Assembly (NCBI GenBank): GCA_014529385.2
Contig: CM043969.1
Location: 15,749,446 to 15,813,445, forward strand
DNA from: Adiantum capillus-veneris
Taxonomy: Eukaryota; Streptophyta; Polypodiopsida; Polypodiales; Pteridaceae
Length of the DNA: 64,000 nucleotides
Reading direction: 5' to 3'
The translations under genes were made by a program, and so were the position numbers. The notes beneath the pieces are model-generated. The model had not been told where the DNA came from, made no database searches, and worked only from the letters and a program-made list of their open reading frames with translations. This document shows positions 9,713-20,577 of this stretch, in pieces (the stretch's first letter is position 1; each line of letters begins with the position of its first letter).

Positions 9713-10678
9713 TCATGTTTTTCTTTGGTGACATTCTTGTTTTTTTCTCTTTTTCCAGTGATTTGCTTGCAGCTGATTATTCCGGTATTGCTGAGCAAAG
9801 GCTATTACCTGGTTTTCTTGTGCATGCTGTATTTTGATTGCATCCGCATTCCATTCTATCTGCACATTGTACTCTTTTTCCCAAGGTTGTCCCAACATCA
9901 TTGGGTGTTGTGTGCTTTCATCCTCCACCACATAAAATTTGTGTGGGTAAATATATTGATGTATTTGAACATGCAATAGAGTCCATCCCAATGTTTTTAA
10001 CGGGTGTGATGTACTACTTTCTAGCACTTGAGGAGTAGGATGAATTTGACCTGTGGATTTGAGCTGTTGGTATAATCCGTAAGAGATCAAATTTGCTTGA
10101 GCTCCAGAATCAAGCAATACCGTCGATTCAACTTGATTGCTGCCCACTTTGACTGCAATTATTGGATCCACATCCAACTTCGTCAGTCGAATGGCATTGA
10201 TTCGCAATGGTGTTCCACTTTGTTGTTGTTGTCGCAGAAGTCTTCTTTTTGCTATGCGTTCTTGTGCTTCCGCTTGAGCTTCCTCTCGTACTCTCTGTTT
10301 TTCCTTCATTCGTTGTTTTCCTTGATGAATTTGTTGGAGCATCTCCTGTGTGAGTGGTAGATGATATTTCTTCAGTCGACATCCACTAATCCAGTTCGGC
10401 ATTTCTTCACTTGCTAACGTAGCAAGCTTGACAGCTCCACTTTGTGATAGATCACTAATCACAAATGGTCCCATCCCTCGCTTTTTAATTTTCTTGGCAT
10501 GTTGCTTCAAAGTATAAACAAGTATATAATCACCTGTTTTGAACTCTTTATTGCACACATGCTTGTCAAAAAACTCTTTTTGTCTTCTCTTTTTAGCATA
10601 GATTGAAGCTACAGCTCTCAAACGGAGTTCATCTAGCTTTTGAAGATCATCTATTCTTGAAGAGAGTTCATGCCTCAT
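9713..10678 (-). pseudogene. Gypsy-B integrase C-terminal domain fused to a second retropepsin (PR2)
   Basis: The 321-codon open segment begins with the end of integrase: a basic stretch (YAKKRRQKEFFDKH), then a GPY/F-type module (KKRGMGPFVISDLSQSGAV, residues 67-83) and NWISGCRLKKYH. A Gln-rich coiled linker (residues 115-155) follows, then a retropepsin-like domain at about 172-285 (DNA 9824-10165). The active-site motif is LLDSGAQANLIS (Asp190-Ser-Gly), and the second hydrophobic-Gly motif is MMLGQPW (262-266). PR1 of the same element lies 4 kb upstream between gag and RT (DSGAG, ILGRPF), so this is an additional protease-like domain. Gypsy-C1 has DTGARVNAVS at the same place, so the arrangement is not a local rearrangement. 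It could be a second processing protease or a structural or binding domain. The ORF ends at a stop before the IWIPK tail. Confidence 0.75.
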
Positions 10679-11641
10679 CCATTCTAAGCGTTTTGCTACT
10701 CATAGAGTTGGAATTAAAAACTCTATGGGTAGTATAGCATTTAGGCCAAACACCATGTTGTACGGTGTTGTTCCTATCGATGTTTTGTAAGCTACCCTGT
10801 ATGCCCATAGTGTTGAGTGTAGCTGCTGATCCCAATATGTTCTTGACTCTGACACTATTTTAGTGAGAACCCTGCATAGTGTTTTATTTGTGGCCTCAGC
10901 TTGTCCATTTTCTTGTGGATGGTATGGAGCAGATTTCCTATGTATGACCATGATTTCCTCTAGCAGATGTTCAATGACTTCATTGAGAAAATGTGTCCCA
11001 CGGTCACTGAAAATTTCTATTGGTAACCCGTATCATACAAAAACATTCTCATACAAAAACTGTGCAGTGGTGCGTGCATCTGCTTTTTGTGTTGCCTTGG
11101 CTTCCACCCATTTTGTGAGATAGTCCATAGCCACAATGATATATTGGGTATGGGTGCGATATGCAAGGGGTGAGATAGGTCCCACAAAATCAATGCCCCA
11201 TTTTGCAAATGCTCTTGCTCCCATCATTGGCCGTAGTGGCATCTCATCTCTCTTTATCGGCACCTTGGTGCACTGACATGTGTCACAACGCTTTACAAAC
11301 TCTTCAGCATCCATATGCAATGCAGGCCACCATATACCTGTGGTGGTTAAGACTATTCTTGCCATCTTATTGCCCAAAAAATGGCCTCCACTTATTCCGC
11401 TATGTGCATGTTCTAGAATCAGCAGGTATTTGCTTTCACTTGCACAGATTCTAAGTTGATTGTCCTTTCCTTGCTTATAGAGTTGGTTCCCAATTAACTG
11501 AAAGTCACGAGCTTCCAGCTCTATAGCCCTTTTCCGTGCTCTTGTGATGTTCTCAGGGAACGTCCTGGTGGTTAAGAAATTAATGATATATTGACTCCAT
11601 GCAGGTGCAATGTTTACCTGAAACAATGTCGCGTGATCCAC
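10679..11641 (-). pseudogene. Gypsy-B second zinc-finger module and integrase core
   Basis: From 11641 the frame carries an integrase N-terminal zinc finger of HHCC type (HSGISGGH ... CDTC) and then the catalytic core: KWGIDFVGPI, the first Asp in AMDYLTKW, the second in FSDRGTHF (about 11000) and the Glu in NGQAEATNK (about 10890). All three acidic residues are therefore present. A TGA after FLYENVFV (about 11033) breaks the frame where Gypsy-C1 has FLRYGLP, consistent with CGA-to-TGA. A second break separates ILPIEFLIPTL (10700) from the C-terminal domain. Integrase inserts the cDNA into chromosomes. The Asp-Asp-Glu core is preserved, but no continuous product is predicted. Confidence 0.82.
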
Positions 11642-11644
11642 TAG

Positions 11645-12109
11645 TCATTTGGCACTACATATAGTACAATTGGTAACATAAGAATGTGTGTCCGCATACA
11701 TAGTTGGCCAATAAACCCCTAACTGTTTCAGTCTCTGGTGTGTTTTCACTGTTGAACAATGAAATGCACAATCCTGGATATGTGCTTCTTCAAGGTAGCA
11801 CTTGAATTCTTCCGGATTTATACATAATCGTAGGATTTGGTCCGATCCTAGATGATACAGCCGTCCTGCTATCAACTGGAAGTTTTTTGTTTGTCGAATT
11901 GTTTGTTGTTTGGATCTGTACTCCGTATTATCAAACCCACTTCCAAAGGAAAGAATGCTAACAATTTCCTGTGACCATTTGGGTATCATTTCAATATTGA
12001 AAAGATAAGCATCTGGTATGTCATCATCTACTCCTTCAGGAGCTTCCCCGTTGTGTATCCTTGAAAGATGATATGCTCGTAGATGGGTTTTACACTTTTT
12101 GACCACCAC
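11645..12109 (-). pseudogene. Gypsy-B extra (first) integrase-type HHCC module
   Basis: This 154-codon frame follows RNase H and precedes the normal integrase module. It contains IPKWSQEIVSIL, NFQLIAGRLYHLGSDQILRLC, then HIQDCAFH ... LGVYWPTMYAD ... CTIC, that is H-x6-H and C-x2-C with the usual YWP between them. The downstream module repeats the same order: APAWSQYIINFL, DFQLIGNQLYKQGKDNQLRIC, HSGISGGH, GIWWPALHMD, CDTC. It therefore looks like a tandem duplication of a roughly 140-residue pre-integrase unit. Gypsy-C1 also has both copies. It is in a different frame from the RT ORF and ends at a stop immediately before the second module. Confidence 0.78.
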
Positions 12110-12116
12110 TGTGAAG

Positions 12117-13712
12117 TCAAATTAGCAATATAACAAACCAGCGTACAATTCTCCCTGTATTGCATGGTTTATTTACCAGATACAAAAGAGCTTGATGATC
12201 TGTAAAGAACACAAATTTGTTTGCGAGCAAATAATGCCGAAATTTCTTTACAGCATAAATCATTCCTAACCCTTCTCGTTCGGTGGTTGTGTAGTTCTTT
12301 TTGTCACTGTTTAACTGTCGGCTTGCATAACAAACTGGAAAATCCATTATTCCATCTCCTGGTTGAGCCAGAATACTCCCGATTGCATATGCAGAATCAT
12401 CAATGTGAACATGGAATATCTTTTCCCAATCTGGTGCCTTAAGTACAGGTGCTGATATAAGATTTTCCTTCAACTTCTGGAATGAAGTTTCACACTCCTC
12501 GGTCCAATCGAAATTGACTAGCAAACGATACAGAGGTTGTGCGATAACCGCATACATGTACATGAATCTTCGATAATATCCGCAGTGTCCCATGAAGGAT
12601 TGCACTTGTTTAGCATTAGTAGGCCTGGGTAGGTCTATAATGACTTTGACTTTGTCTACGCCAGTGATTATACCATTTCTTGAGACAATGTGTCCTAAGA
12701 TGCGGCCTTGCTTAACCATAAATATACACTTTTTTGGGTTAAGGCAGATTCGATATGTCCTGCATTTTTCAAAGACCTTTTGCAAATGGTCAATATGTTC
12801 CTCTCGTAGAAGAGAGTGCACACAAAGATCATCCTTGTAAATTTCTAAGAATATTCTTAGGTATTCTTTGAACGCGTGCATCATTAACCTTTGGAAGGTG
12901 GCTGGAGCATTAGTTAAACCAAACGGCATAACTCGATATGCATAAATTCCCCATTCTGTGGCAAACACTGTTTTGTGTTGATCCTCCCTTGCTATTGCCA
13001 ATTGGTTATATCCTGGAAACCCATCCAGAAAGGAATAAGCCCGTTTCCCGGCCACCCGCTCAAGTACATGTTCTGTGATTGGCAAGGGATAATTATCCCT
13101 TATGGTGGCTACATTTACCTTTTTGAGGTTTACACACACTCGCAGTTTTCCATTATTTTTGGGAACTACCACAATGGGTGACACCCAATCTATATGTTCG
13201 ATTTCATAGATGAATTCAGCTTCCATCAGCTTATCAATCTCTTCTTTGATTCGTTTAGCAAATGTGTCATTATATGTATAAGGACGTTGTTTGCTAGGTT
13301 TTGCATCTGATTTCAAAGGAATTGTATGTTGGCATATTGATGGATCAACTCCTTTGAGGTCTTTATAGGACCATGCAAACACATCTTTATACTTCTTGAG
13401 AATTTGTGTTAGCCGTTCTTCTTCTTCAAGCTCTAAATCGTTTGCTATATAGACCGGCTGAGGCTTTTCACCTGGTTCTGCAAGGTCTATCCTTTTTGCA
13501 TTTTCTGGCCCATCGTAAGATTCTTGGTTGGTTCTTTCCCTGACTGGTGGTGTCATGATGATTTTTCTGTCCTGGATGGTAAATTTCCGATAGTGTGATG
13601 GTACATTCATGTTTCCCTTTTCAGACTCCCCTTTACCATCACTATCTTCTTCAGTAGTCCATATCTCATGTAAAGACCGTTTCAGTTCTTGGTATTTCTG
13701 TTTATGCTCCAA
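12117..13712 (-). pseudogene. pol: Gypsy-B reverse transcriptase and RNase H
   Basis: This is a 531-codon frame. The RT fingers and palm run from about residue 145 (YNDTFAKRIKEEIDKL), with WVSPIVVVPK, LRVCVNLKKVN, LDGFPGYNQ and MPFGLTNAPATFQRL. The catalytic box reads YKDD at residues 292-295, where Gypsy-C1 has YMDD; Lys at this position is not expected in an active enzyme. RNase H of Ty3 type follows (HVHIDDSAYAIGSILAQPG, TTEREGLGMIYAVKKFRHY, FFTDHQALLYL). There is no second Tat-type RNase H. The frame overlaps the PR1 frame by about 30 nt and is -1 relative to it. Confidence 0.88.
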
Positions 13713-15898
13713 TTCTTGGTCTTTTGTTGTTTCTTTTTTTTATTTTTGAGATTTTTGTGATTTGTTTCTGTTTTAGCTTTTCGTTCTTGTTTTAATTCCT
13801 CTCGTGTTCTTTCATTTCGATCTTTTGATAATCTTCCTGATATTTGATCTTTTACACAATCCTCTGCTTTTACAAGCATCAAATAGTGAGTTTTACCTTT
13901 TATTCTGGGCATCAGGTTCTCTCTCTCTTTGTTTCCTGCTCGTTTCCTCCTATAGCGTTCCTGGCGTCTAGGGTGCTGATTAGAAAAATCATAAAACTTA
14001 ATATTCTGGGGTTCCCTTCCACACTCACTTGAGGTGTCCAAACACTCATTATCTGCATCATCATTTACTTCCAGGTGTTCAGAGGAGTTATAAAACTCTT
14101 CTTGTTCCGGTGGTTCTATCATCTCATCTTCTCCTGGTATAATGCTCACCATGTAATAGGGTAGCATATCATAGCCATCTTTATCGCAAAATTTTGTTGT
14201 TGGACTATTTGTAATGGTATAGACATCCAATGTTGCTAGTATGTGTTTCCATTCTAGAGGTTCCAAGGAATCTTCAAGGAAAGGTTCCGAAATATACTCC
14301 TTGTCCTCAATTGCTCTTTCTAAGAAGCAATCCTCTCTTCTTAAGCTTCCAAAATGTGAAGCTCCGCACATCCATAGCTCTTTTTGTTGCCCTAACCATG
14401 CTGGGAGTTCTGATCCTGCTATTGTAGCTGAATCAAACTCTTCTACAGGTGTTTGGTTCACATCTTTGTAACTATGGTCTTTCAGGTGTATTTTAGTTGT
14501 TGTCTCGTCATGTCTGAGGTATATGTGGTCGTAACCCCAATCTTGGACCATCTTCAATTGTCGCATGAATGGTCTTCCCAAGATGATCTCATAATTGTTC
14601 TTTTTGTCGAAATCGACTATTGCAAATGTATGCTCATTCTCGATTCCGCACGAAGTGACAATCACTTTTTCTAAGAGTCCTAGAGGCTTCTCCATGAACC
14701 CATTTGCCAATTGCAATTTCATTCTGGTAGCTCTTAAAGCTGTTTTTTCCCATTTTTTCCAGATTTCCTTGGTGGCGATAGCAACTCCCGCTCCACTGTC
14801 AAGAATAGCTTTGGAAACTACTCCTTGGAATTCTATTGGTAGTGTGGTGTCTCCATCTTCTCCCTCGCAATACTCTCCAACCTTGTTTAATGGTACTGGC
14901 CTAGTGTTTAATTGAGGTCTGTCCAACTCTCTGATCCCTTCCTGTAGCCTCAAGGTGGGGTCTTTCATTCCAAATTTATCTAGGAATTTACCTACTGTGG
15001 TCCACATGTTTGGCCGTAACCTTAGGAGTTCTGCTAATGTGATTGTGCATGCCACCGGGGTGGACAATAACTCAATCAATCCTTGCGAATCCATCACTTT
15101 TTTAGAAGAAAGTCTTTGAGATGGGATTGCTCTCACTTCCGACTTGGCTTCATTCTCTCCTAGGTAAGAGGGTAAAGTTTTCAGCGAGTCTGGTTGGCTG
15201 TGCTCCGAACTAATTGATCGTTGGTCTCCCCCTTGTGAATGTATCTCAAAGTTCATTTGTGACCTTGCCTCAAATTCTTCAATAGGAGATAAGGCTACAT
15301 TATTTTCTTTTCTCGTGCTATTCATGTGGTTACTCATCCTATTAGCCTCGTTGGCCTCACGGATTTGCTTCCACAGATCGTCTAGACCGTTACAGTCCTT
15401 ACCCATTTCTCTCAATATTTTAGGTTGGAACCCGTCACTTGCCTCATCTGTTGTATTTGGCACTATGATAGGCTCTCCTCTGGACTCATAGGCATTAGTG
15501 AGTCTTTCCTTTGTTTCTACATGTTTCTCTAAAGTTGGTTGGATAGGGGTTGGAGCTGGTGCTTCATGCCAATTTGCAGGTTTACCCAGCGGGTCTTCCA
15601 TCAATGATTGAGCTGTTTTGATCATATTTTTACACATTTCCAACCTTTGTTTTTCTATTTCCGTATATGGATAAGTCATCCACCTTTGCTCCTGGGTTTG
15701 GTTCTTTTTGAGTCTAGCTTCATAAGCTTTTAGAAGCGCATCCAACTGCTCATTTACCTTGTCTGTCACTTGTACAGATCCTCCTGATCCTGCACTTTTG
15801 GGCTTTGCTATTTCCTTGGGTGCTATGGTTGCTGTGGTGTGTGAACTTAAGCTAGCTAGATCCTCTAATCGCTCTAATCTATCCTTTGTATGTTTCAA
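13682..15898 (-). pseudogene. Gypsy-B gag-pol linker and protease PR1
   Basis: A 738-codon open frame. The first 300 residues are a charged, low-complexity linker (LEKHVETKERLTNAYESRG and similar). A canonical gypsy retropepsin follows: VVSKAILDSGAGVAIAT with catalytic Asp, ANGFMEKPLGLLEKV, HTFAIVDF, then YEIILGRPFMRQL. Downstream is a conserved acidic spacer (LEWKHILATLDVY, NEDEM-like region) shared by Gypsy-C1, C2 and TRG-1, and a Lys-rich end. PR1 would release gag and pol proteins inside particles. The domain is intact, but it is cut off from gag by stops and from RT by a frame change. The annotated Met at 15898 is probably internal, since related gag frames continue upstream. Confidence 0.82.
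13730..13741 (-). promoter_or_regulatory. Possible -1 slippery run between PR1 and RT frames of Gypsy-B
   Basis: The minus strand has eight A then G (13741 to 13733). In the PR1 frame it is parsed ..A AAA AAG, a known -1 slippery heptamer type. Slipping back one base enters exactly the RT frame (AAA GAA ACA ACA). Gypsy-C1 has PR and RT in the same frame, so a chance 1-nt indel in a homopolymer explains the data equally well. Confidence 0.3.
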
Positions 15899-18769
15899 CT
15901 CCTCGGATAGATCTGTTTGCTCTCATTCCTTCCTGGCTTTCATACGCGCCTTTCTAGCTTTCCAAGTGCTTCTCTGATTTTTCATTTCTGAACTTTGGGC
16001 ATCGGTTTTTGGCTCTTCAACTATGTGTTTGTTCGTCATTCTTTGAGCTTGGGCTCGTGTTACTGCCTGAATAGGTATGATTGTTTCATTTTCCGACTCC
16101 ACTAGAAGGTACTGTTTCTAGCATGTTCAAGGTGGCTTTTTCTCCTTTGCTCCGGTTTTTAGGGCAATCAGGAATCAAATGAGTAACTCCACACTCAGTG
16201 CAATACGCGTTGACTCTAATGATTTCATCATGAGGACAGTCTCTTAGCCAATGGTCTCAACCACACTTGTAGCAGGGTCCCTTGGGTTGTTGAGGTGCTC
16301 CTTGAGCTCCTCTTTGTTGGTATGCATGTCTCTATCCGCCCATGCCTCCGTTGGCTATGAATAACAATGTTCGTTCATCTAAGCTATACCTTCCTTCTCC
16401 TGCTGCCTGTGCAGCTGTTGGTGGTCCTATACTTCCTATCATGCTCCATGGTTCTGGTGTCAAGGGTTCTTTCGATGGATAATAGACAGAGTTTGCCGCA
16501 TATCCATTGGGATCTTCATAATATGCATGCATAGGCACCAAAGCCTTATCCTCTAATTCGGTTACGATTGGTGTGTATCTTATATCGACTGGTCGGAATC
16601 CTGGTAGGGGTGGTTGTTGCCCCAACACCGGTTGTGGTCTTTCTACCCCTATAGGTCCGGGTAGGTTGCCTGATTGATACCTGGGCATTGGTGGAGCTTG
16701 AGGAGAAGCTACTCGAGCTTGGGGAGCGTAAGGTCTCTCCCTCACATATCTCTTGTTATAATAACATTCCTCGGTCCCATGGTTTGTCTATTTTTGTTCA
16801 ATAGCACACCACTTGGGCTGTTTGAACTGGGGTTTGGCGTACAAGTTAATCTTTTTTAGCACTTCATCTACAAGCTTCTCTTGGTTTACAGGTACTTCTC
16901 CTTTAGGTGTTGTCTTAGAAGACTTGCTTCCACTTTGTTGGGAAGATGAATCGTCGTCAAGGTCCTTGAACTCCCCCTCTTTGTAGACTGCACAATTGTC
17001 CACAAGGTAAAGAGCCTCCTTAGTCAACTCATTCAACGTCGTGCTCCTCTTCATATGTAAGTCTTTCTGGAGATACTCATTCCTTAGTCCTTGGATAAAT
17101 ATAAGCATAAGTCTGGACTGAGTTGACAGTTCTTCCACTGGACAGAACTTAACATATCTTTTTAGTCTTAGGGTTGCCTTTCGTACAAATTCCCCATCTT
17201 TCTGTTTGAATTTATGGATTTGTGAGACGGTATTATGAGCTATCCCCCTTTGTGAGAATTCCTCGATAAATTCGTCAAACACTTCCTCCATAGACTCAAA
17301 GTCTCTACGCTCTACAGAGTCAAACCAAGTGGCAGCGTCATCCTCTAGGGTTAGTCCAAACCCTGCAAATTGGGTAGGAAAGTCTAACACCTCTTCGGCT
17401 CTAATTACACGCACAAAGGCTGCTACATGATCTCTTGGGTCTCTGCTTCCTGTGTATTTCTTGTTTACCCATTTTTGCACTTGAGAAGGTCTGATTCTTC
17501 GATGGTCTACAAACCTCATCTCATTGGATCTCCACGTACTAATCAATATACCTCCTCATGTCTTCTGTAATAGGTTGGTTCCTCTCCCAATAGTGCTCCT
17601 AAGCCATAATTTCTAACAGTTCTCGCCATAGATGGTTCCTCTCTTTGAACTCGTTCTATGGGTGGCCCTCCAGGCGCTGTTGACCCTTGAGTCTTTGTCT
17701 TACTCTCTCCTTGATACCTTGAATAGAGTGGTGGTTCTTGCAGATCCCTTAGCCCTCGTGCAACTTGATAACCATCTTGGCTTCGGTCTTGTTCCAATGT
17801 TGCACTTTGTCGAAGCCATGCCTGCAATGATGGCTGGTTTGCTGGTTGGTTTTGGTTGTTGAATGCTTGTGGTCAGGTGGAATGTGAGGTAGCGTCATAC
17901 TCATCAGAAAAGGGATTTGTTGACTTACTTGGGGTGTAGGTGGCTCTTGGCACTTCTTCAGGGGCATATGCTGATGCTCCTGGACCTGTTGCCCTTTCTG
18001 CTTCCTTTGGGAGAATACGTTGGTATTCTCGCCTGTATCGATCAACAAAAACTATACCCTTCCCCATGGCAGTTTCATAAGAGAATAAGTAAAGAACCTT
18101 GTCTTTGATTAATTCGTTTATGTATGGTTCTTTGCTACGAAAGTAAGTGACTATACCCTCACTCTCATGCTTGTAGATTCCCACGTTCTCGTTATAAGTT
18201 GGAACCCTAATTGTTTACTTATCATACATAAAAATAGCTCCGGGTCGATCAATGTTTGGTGGTGGTTCTTCAGCTTCTGAAACCATTTTCCCTTTCGCCA
18301 TGTTATCTCCATATCTGTTGTAATCTTCAGGGTTACTAACTATCAGATAGTGGTTCCCCTTTTCATCTCGGAATCTATCTCCATCATCATAGACTCGGAT
18401 TATCTCCAATCTCTGAGCCGGCCTCTCTTCGATACAAATGCACTTGCGTCCTCGATAGTCAGAATAGACTAGGGCTCCCCTCGAGTTTGTTCCCTCTAAG
18501 AAGATCACAGTGAGCTTGGAATCATTCAAAAGATTTAGGGAGGTGCTTCCTCCTGGCATTGGTCCATCATAGGTGAAACCTCCTGGCTGTTGACTACCCA
18601 TCATGAAGAAAGTGTCAGTATCACTACCTTCCTCAATAATCGGTGCTAACGGATCTAGCCTTGCCTGAGTTACACTCTTCTCGGTGGACACTAAGCTACC
18701 TTGGTCACCTGCCACCTTCTGGTCTCTAACAATGTATCTTCCTGATCTTAAATTCATCAAACTTATCAA
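15899..18769 (-). pseudogene. gag: Gypsy-B gag, broken by several stops and frameshifts
   Basis: Start: MNLRSGRYIV (Met near 18757; the open frame begins at 18769). Segments are 18769-18215 (N-terminal region), 18184-17873, 17827-17543, 17546-16788 (capsid-like domain) and 16745-16332 (Pro/Tyr-rich). The capsid segment holds HRRIRPSQVQKWVNKKY, GLTLEDDAATWF, RGIAHNTVSQIHKFKQK and RKATLRLKRYVKFCP, the standard retrotransposon-gag pattern. A CCHC knuckle follows at about 16230-16290 (CYKCG, stop, DHWLRDC); the TGA inside it is most simply a CGA-to-TGA change. A second Cys-rich stretch (YCTECGVTHLIPDC) is intact. The protein would package RNA. Confidence 0.8.
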
Positions 18770-20559
18770 TGTAATTTATCACAAATCCAACCACTTACCT
18801 GGCAAAGGATCAGTCTCTGCACAACTTCTTGCTTTGTTGCTGAATATACTTGTACACAAGCGTTTATTTTGGGCAATCGAATCAAAGCATTTATCTGCTA
18901 GAGGTTATCTTAGTAATGATTGGTATAACTGGAGAGTTAATCTCAACCACTACTGTATTTTATACAATGCTGATGTTCTGGATTAGGTCTGCTATTCTGA
19001 AACTGTACTTCCCTCAGATTTTGGTCAATTTACGCGAAAAAGTCTGAATTCAGTCTTTGCTCCGTCAAATGGACAAACAAGGTCCAAATTCACTTCCGAA
19101 AGAAGTTCTGGAACCCTTAAGACAAATGGAGTCTCATTGTCTAAACTCAGTCAAAGTTTCTCTTTAGTAGGCCCAGATAGACATCCTACACGTAGGATGT
19201 CTCCTGGTTTGTTTTGCCTGGATTTTTGCACTATGGTTTCCCCTTGATGTGCTTAGTCTACAACTGTTTTTACTTTTTGATTTGGACACCTATTAGCTGG
19301 TCAATGAGTCGGAAATCTGTTCCGACAGCCTGTAGCTGATCTTGATTAGTCTAAACAACTCCAATTTGGACCAAAATTGACTAGGAGGCTTGCCTTAGGC
19401 TATACAACACCTTGCTATGCTCACTATCAATGTCTGGCTTCAATTTCTTGCTTTAGACATCCTACGCGTAGGATGTCTTTTTCATCAGAATGGCGCTAAA
19501 CTCAAGGCACAGGCTCCCCTTGGGTTGCTGATCACTTTGGTATACTCAAAATTTGGTTTGGAGTGCAAAATCGCACAGAAGACATCCTACGCGTAGGATG
19601 TCTTTTTGGCCTGTTTGACCCCATACTTGACCCACAGCTTTGATGTCAGTAACCCAGTGTTATGCTTAGATTTTGGTTTGGATTTCAAAAGTCCCCAATT
19701 TTAGCTGTTCTTGCCTTTTTCAGTCAAAAGTGCTAAAGTCTGCTTTGAACCCAATTTTCTCACCCAAATGAAATGAAACCCCTTTCAGCCACTCAATATA
19801 TCATGCAAGACATGCTCATGCAGCCATCTTATGGTTTTGGTCTTAAAATAATGTTTTGGCACAATTTTGGTACGATGTCTGACAATTTCAGTCTATTTGG
19901 CCTTATCCTGTCAAGATATGGTCAAATTTCCACTTTCCATTTGAAATTAGGGTAAACCCCACCTTCTGAACACACAGGTCAACTCAAAATCCCAAAATCC
20001 CACCAGATTAGGCTGTAGACATCCTACGCGTAGGATGTCTCTTGGCTTGAAATTAATTTTTTTCCTGACAGAAATGCTCTGATACTTTGTAGCTCTATCA
20101 GAAACACTCATAGTAACTTTTGGACTTCTCTTAGGCTTTCAAACACACTTTTGCATCTTTTACAAACTTGTGATGAATTTACCAAGCAAGTATACATACA
20201 TGAAGTGCTCTAGATCTTGAATCATGATGTCCTCATTACTCTACTCCTACTTATCATGTGAAATGGTGATAATGGTGTTTTGGTTGCTTTTTGGCCTCTC
20301 TGGACCTCAAGCTTCCCTCTTACCGCTTCTATCACTCCAATTCCTACTCAAGAACTCAACTAGTACCTAAAACTATCTTAGTCTACCTAAATCTACTTAA
20401 GTCGAAGGATCTAGGCTAGACACACGCTTCCTAAACTCCCTCTAAAACCTAGAGAGTCCTCCACCCTCTCATCCTTTCTAAATGTAAAACGAGACTCTTG
20501 GCAAGCCAAAAATCCCTATGCTCAAGGACTAGTCTCGATCACCTACCTAAGGTTTTCAT
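18770..20559 (-). repeat. Gypsy-B leader with four family-B palindromes
   Basis: Non-coding DNA between gag and primer-binding site. Palindrome copies lie at 19180-19201 (CACG variant), 19456-19477, 19581-19602 and 20018-20039, the last three perfect over 22 bp. Starts at 19180, 19456 and 20018 are about 1 and 2 times 280 bp apart, so an intervening copy may be lost; 19581 is an extra copy out of register. The same motif forms the 3' array at 6447-7322 and a half-site in the LTR at 20927-20938. I find no gene in the leader. Confidence 0.88.
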
Positions 20560-20576
20560 CCCCGGCAGCGGCGCCA
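20560..20576 (-). other. Gypsy-B primer-binding site (tRNA-Asp type)
   Basis: The minus strand reads TGGCGCCGCTGCCGGGG one base inside the LTR end. It differs by one base (C for T) from the Gypsy-A and C2 sites. Confidence 0.87.
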
Positions 20577-20577
20577 A

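Noticed and set aside
8721-10360. Plus-strand hydrophobic open frames (for example 9247-9531, 9725-9979) as membrane proteins
   Set aside because: They are antisense shadows of the Gln/Lys-rich minus-strand pol tail, which always yields Leu/Phe/Cys-rich antisense translations.
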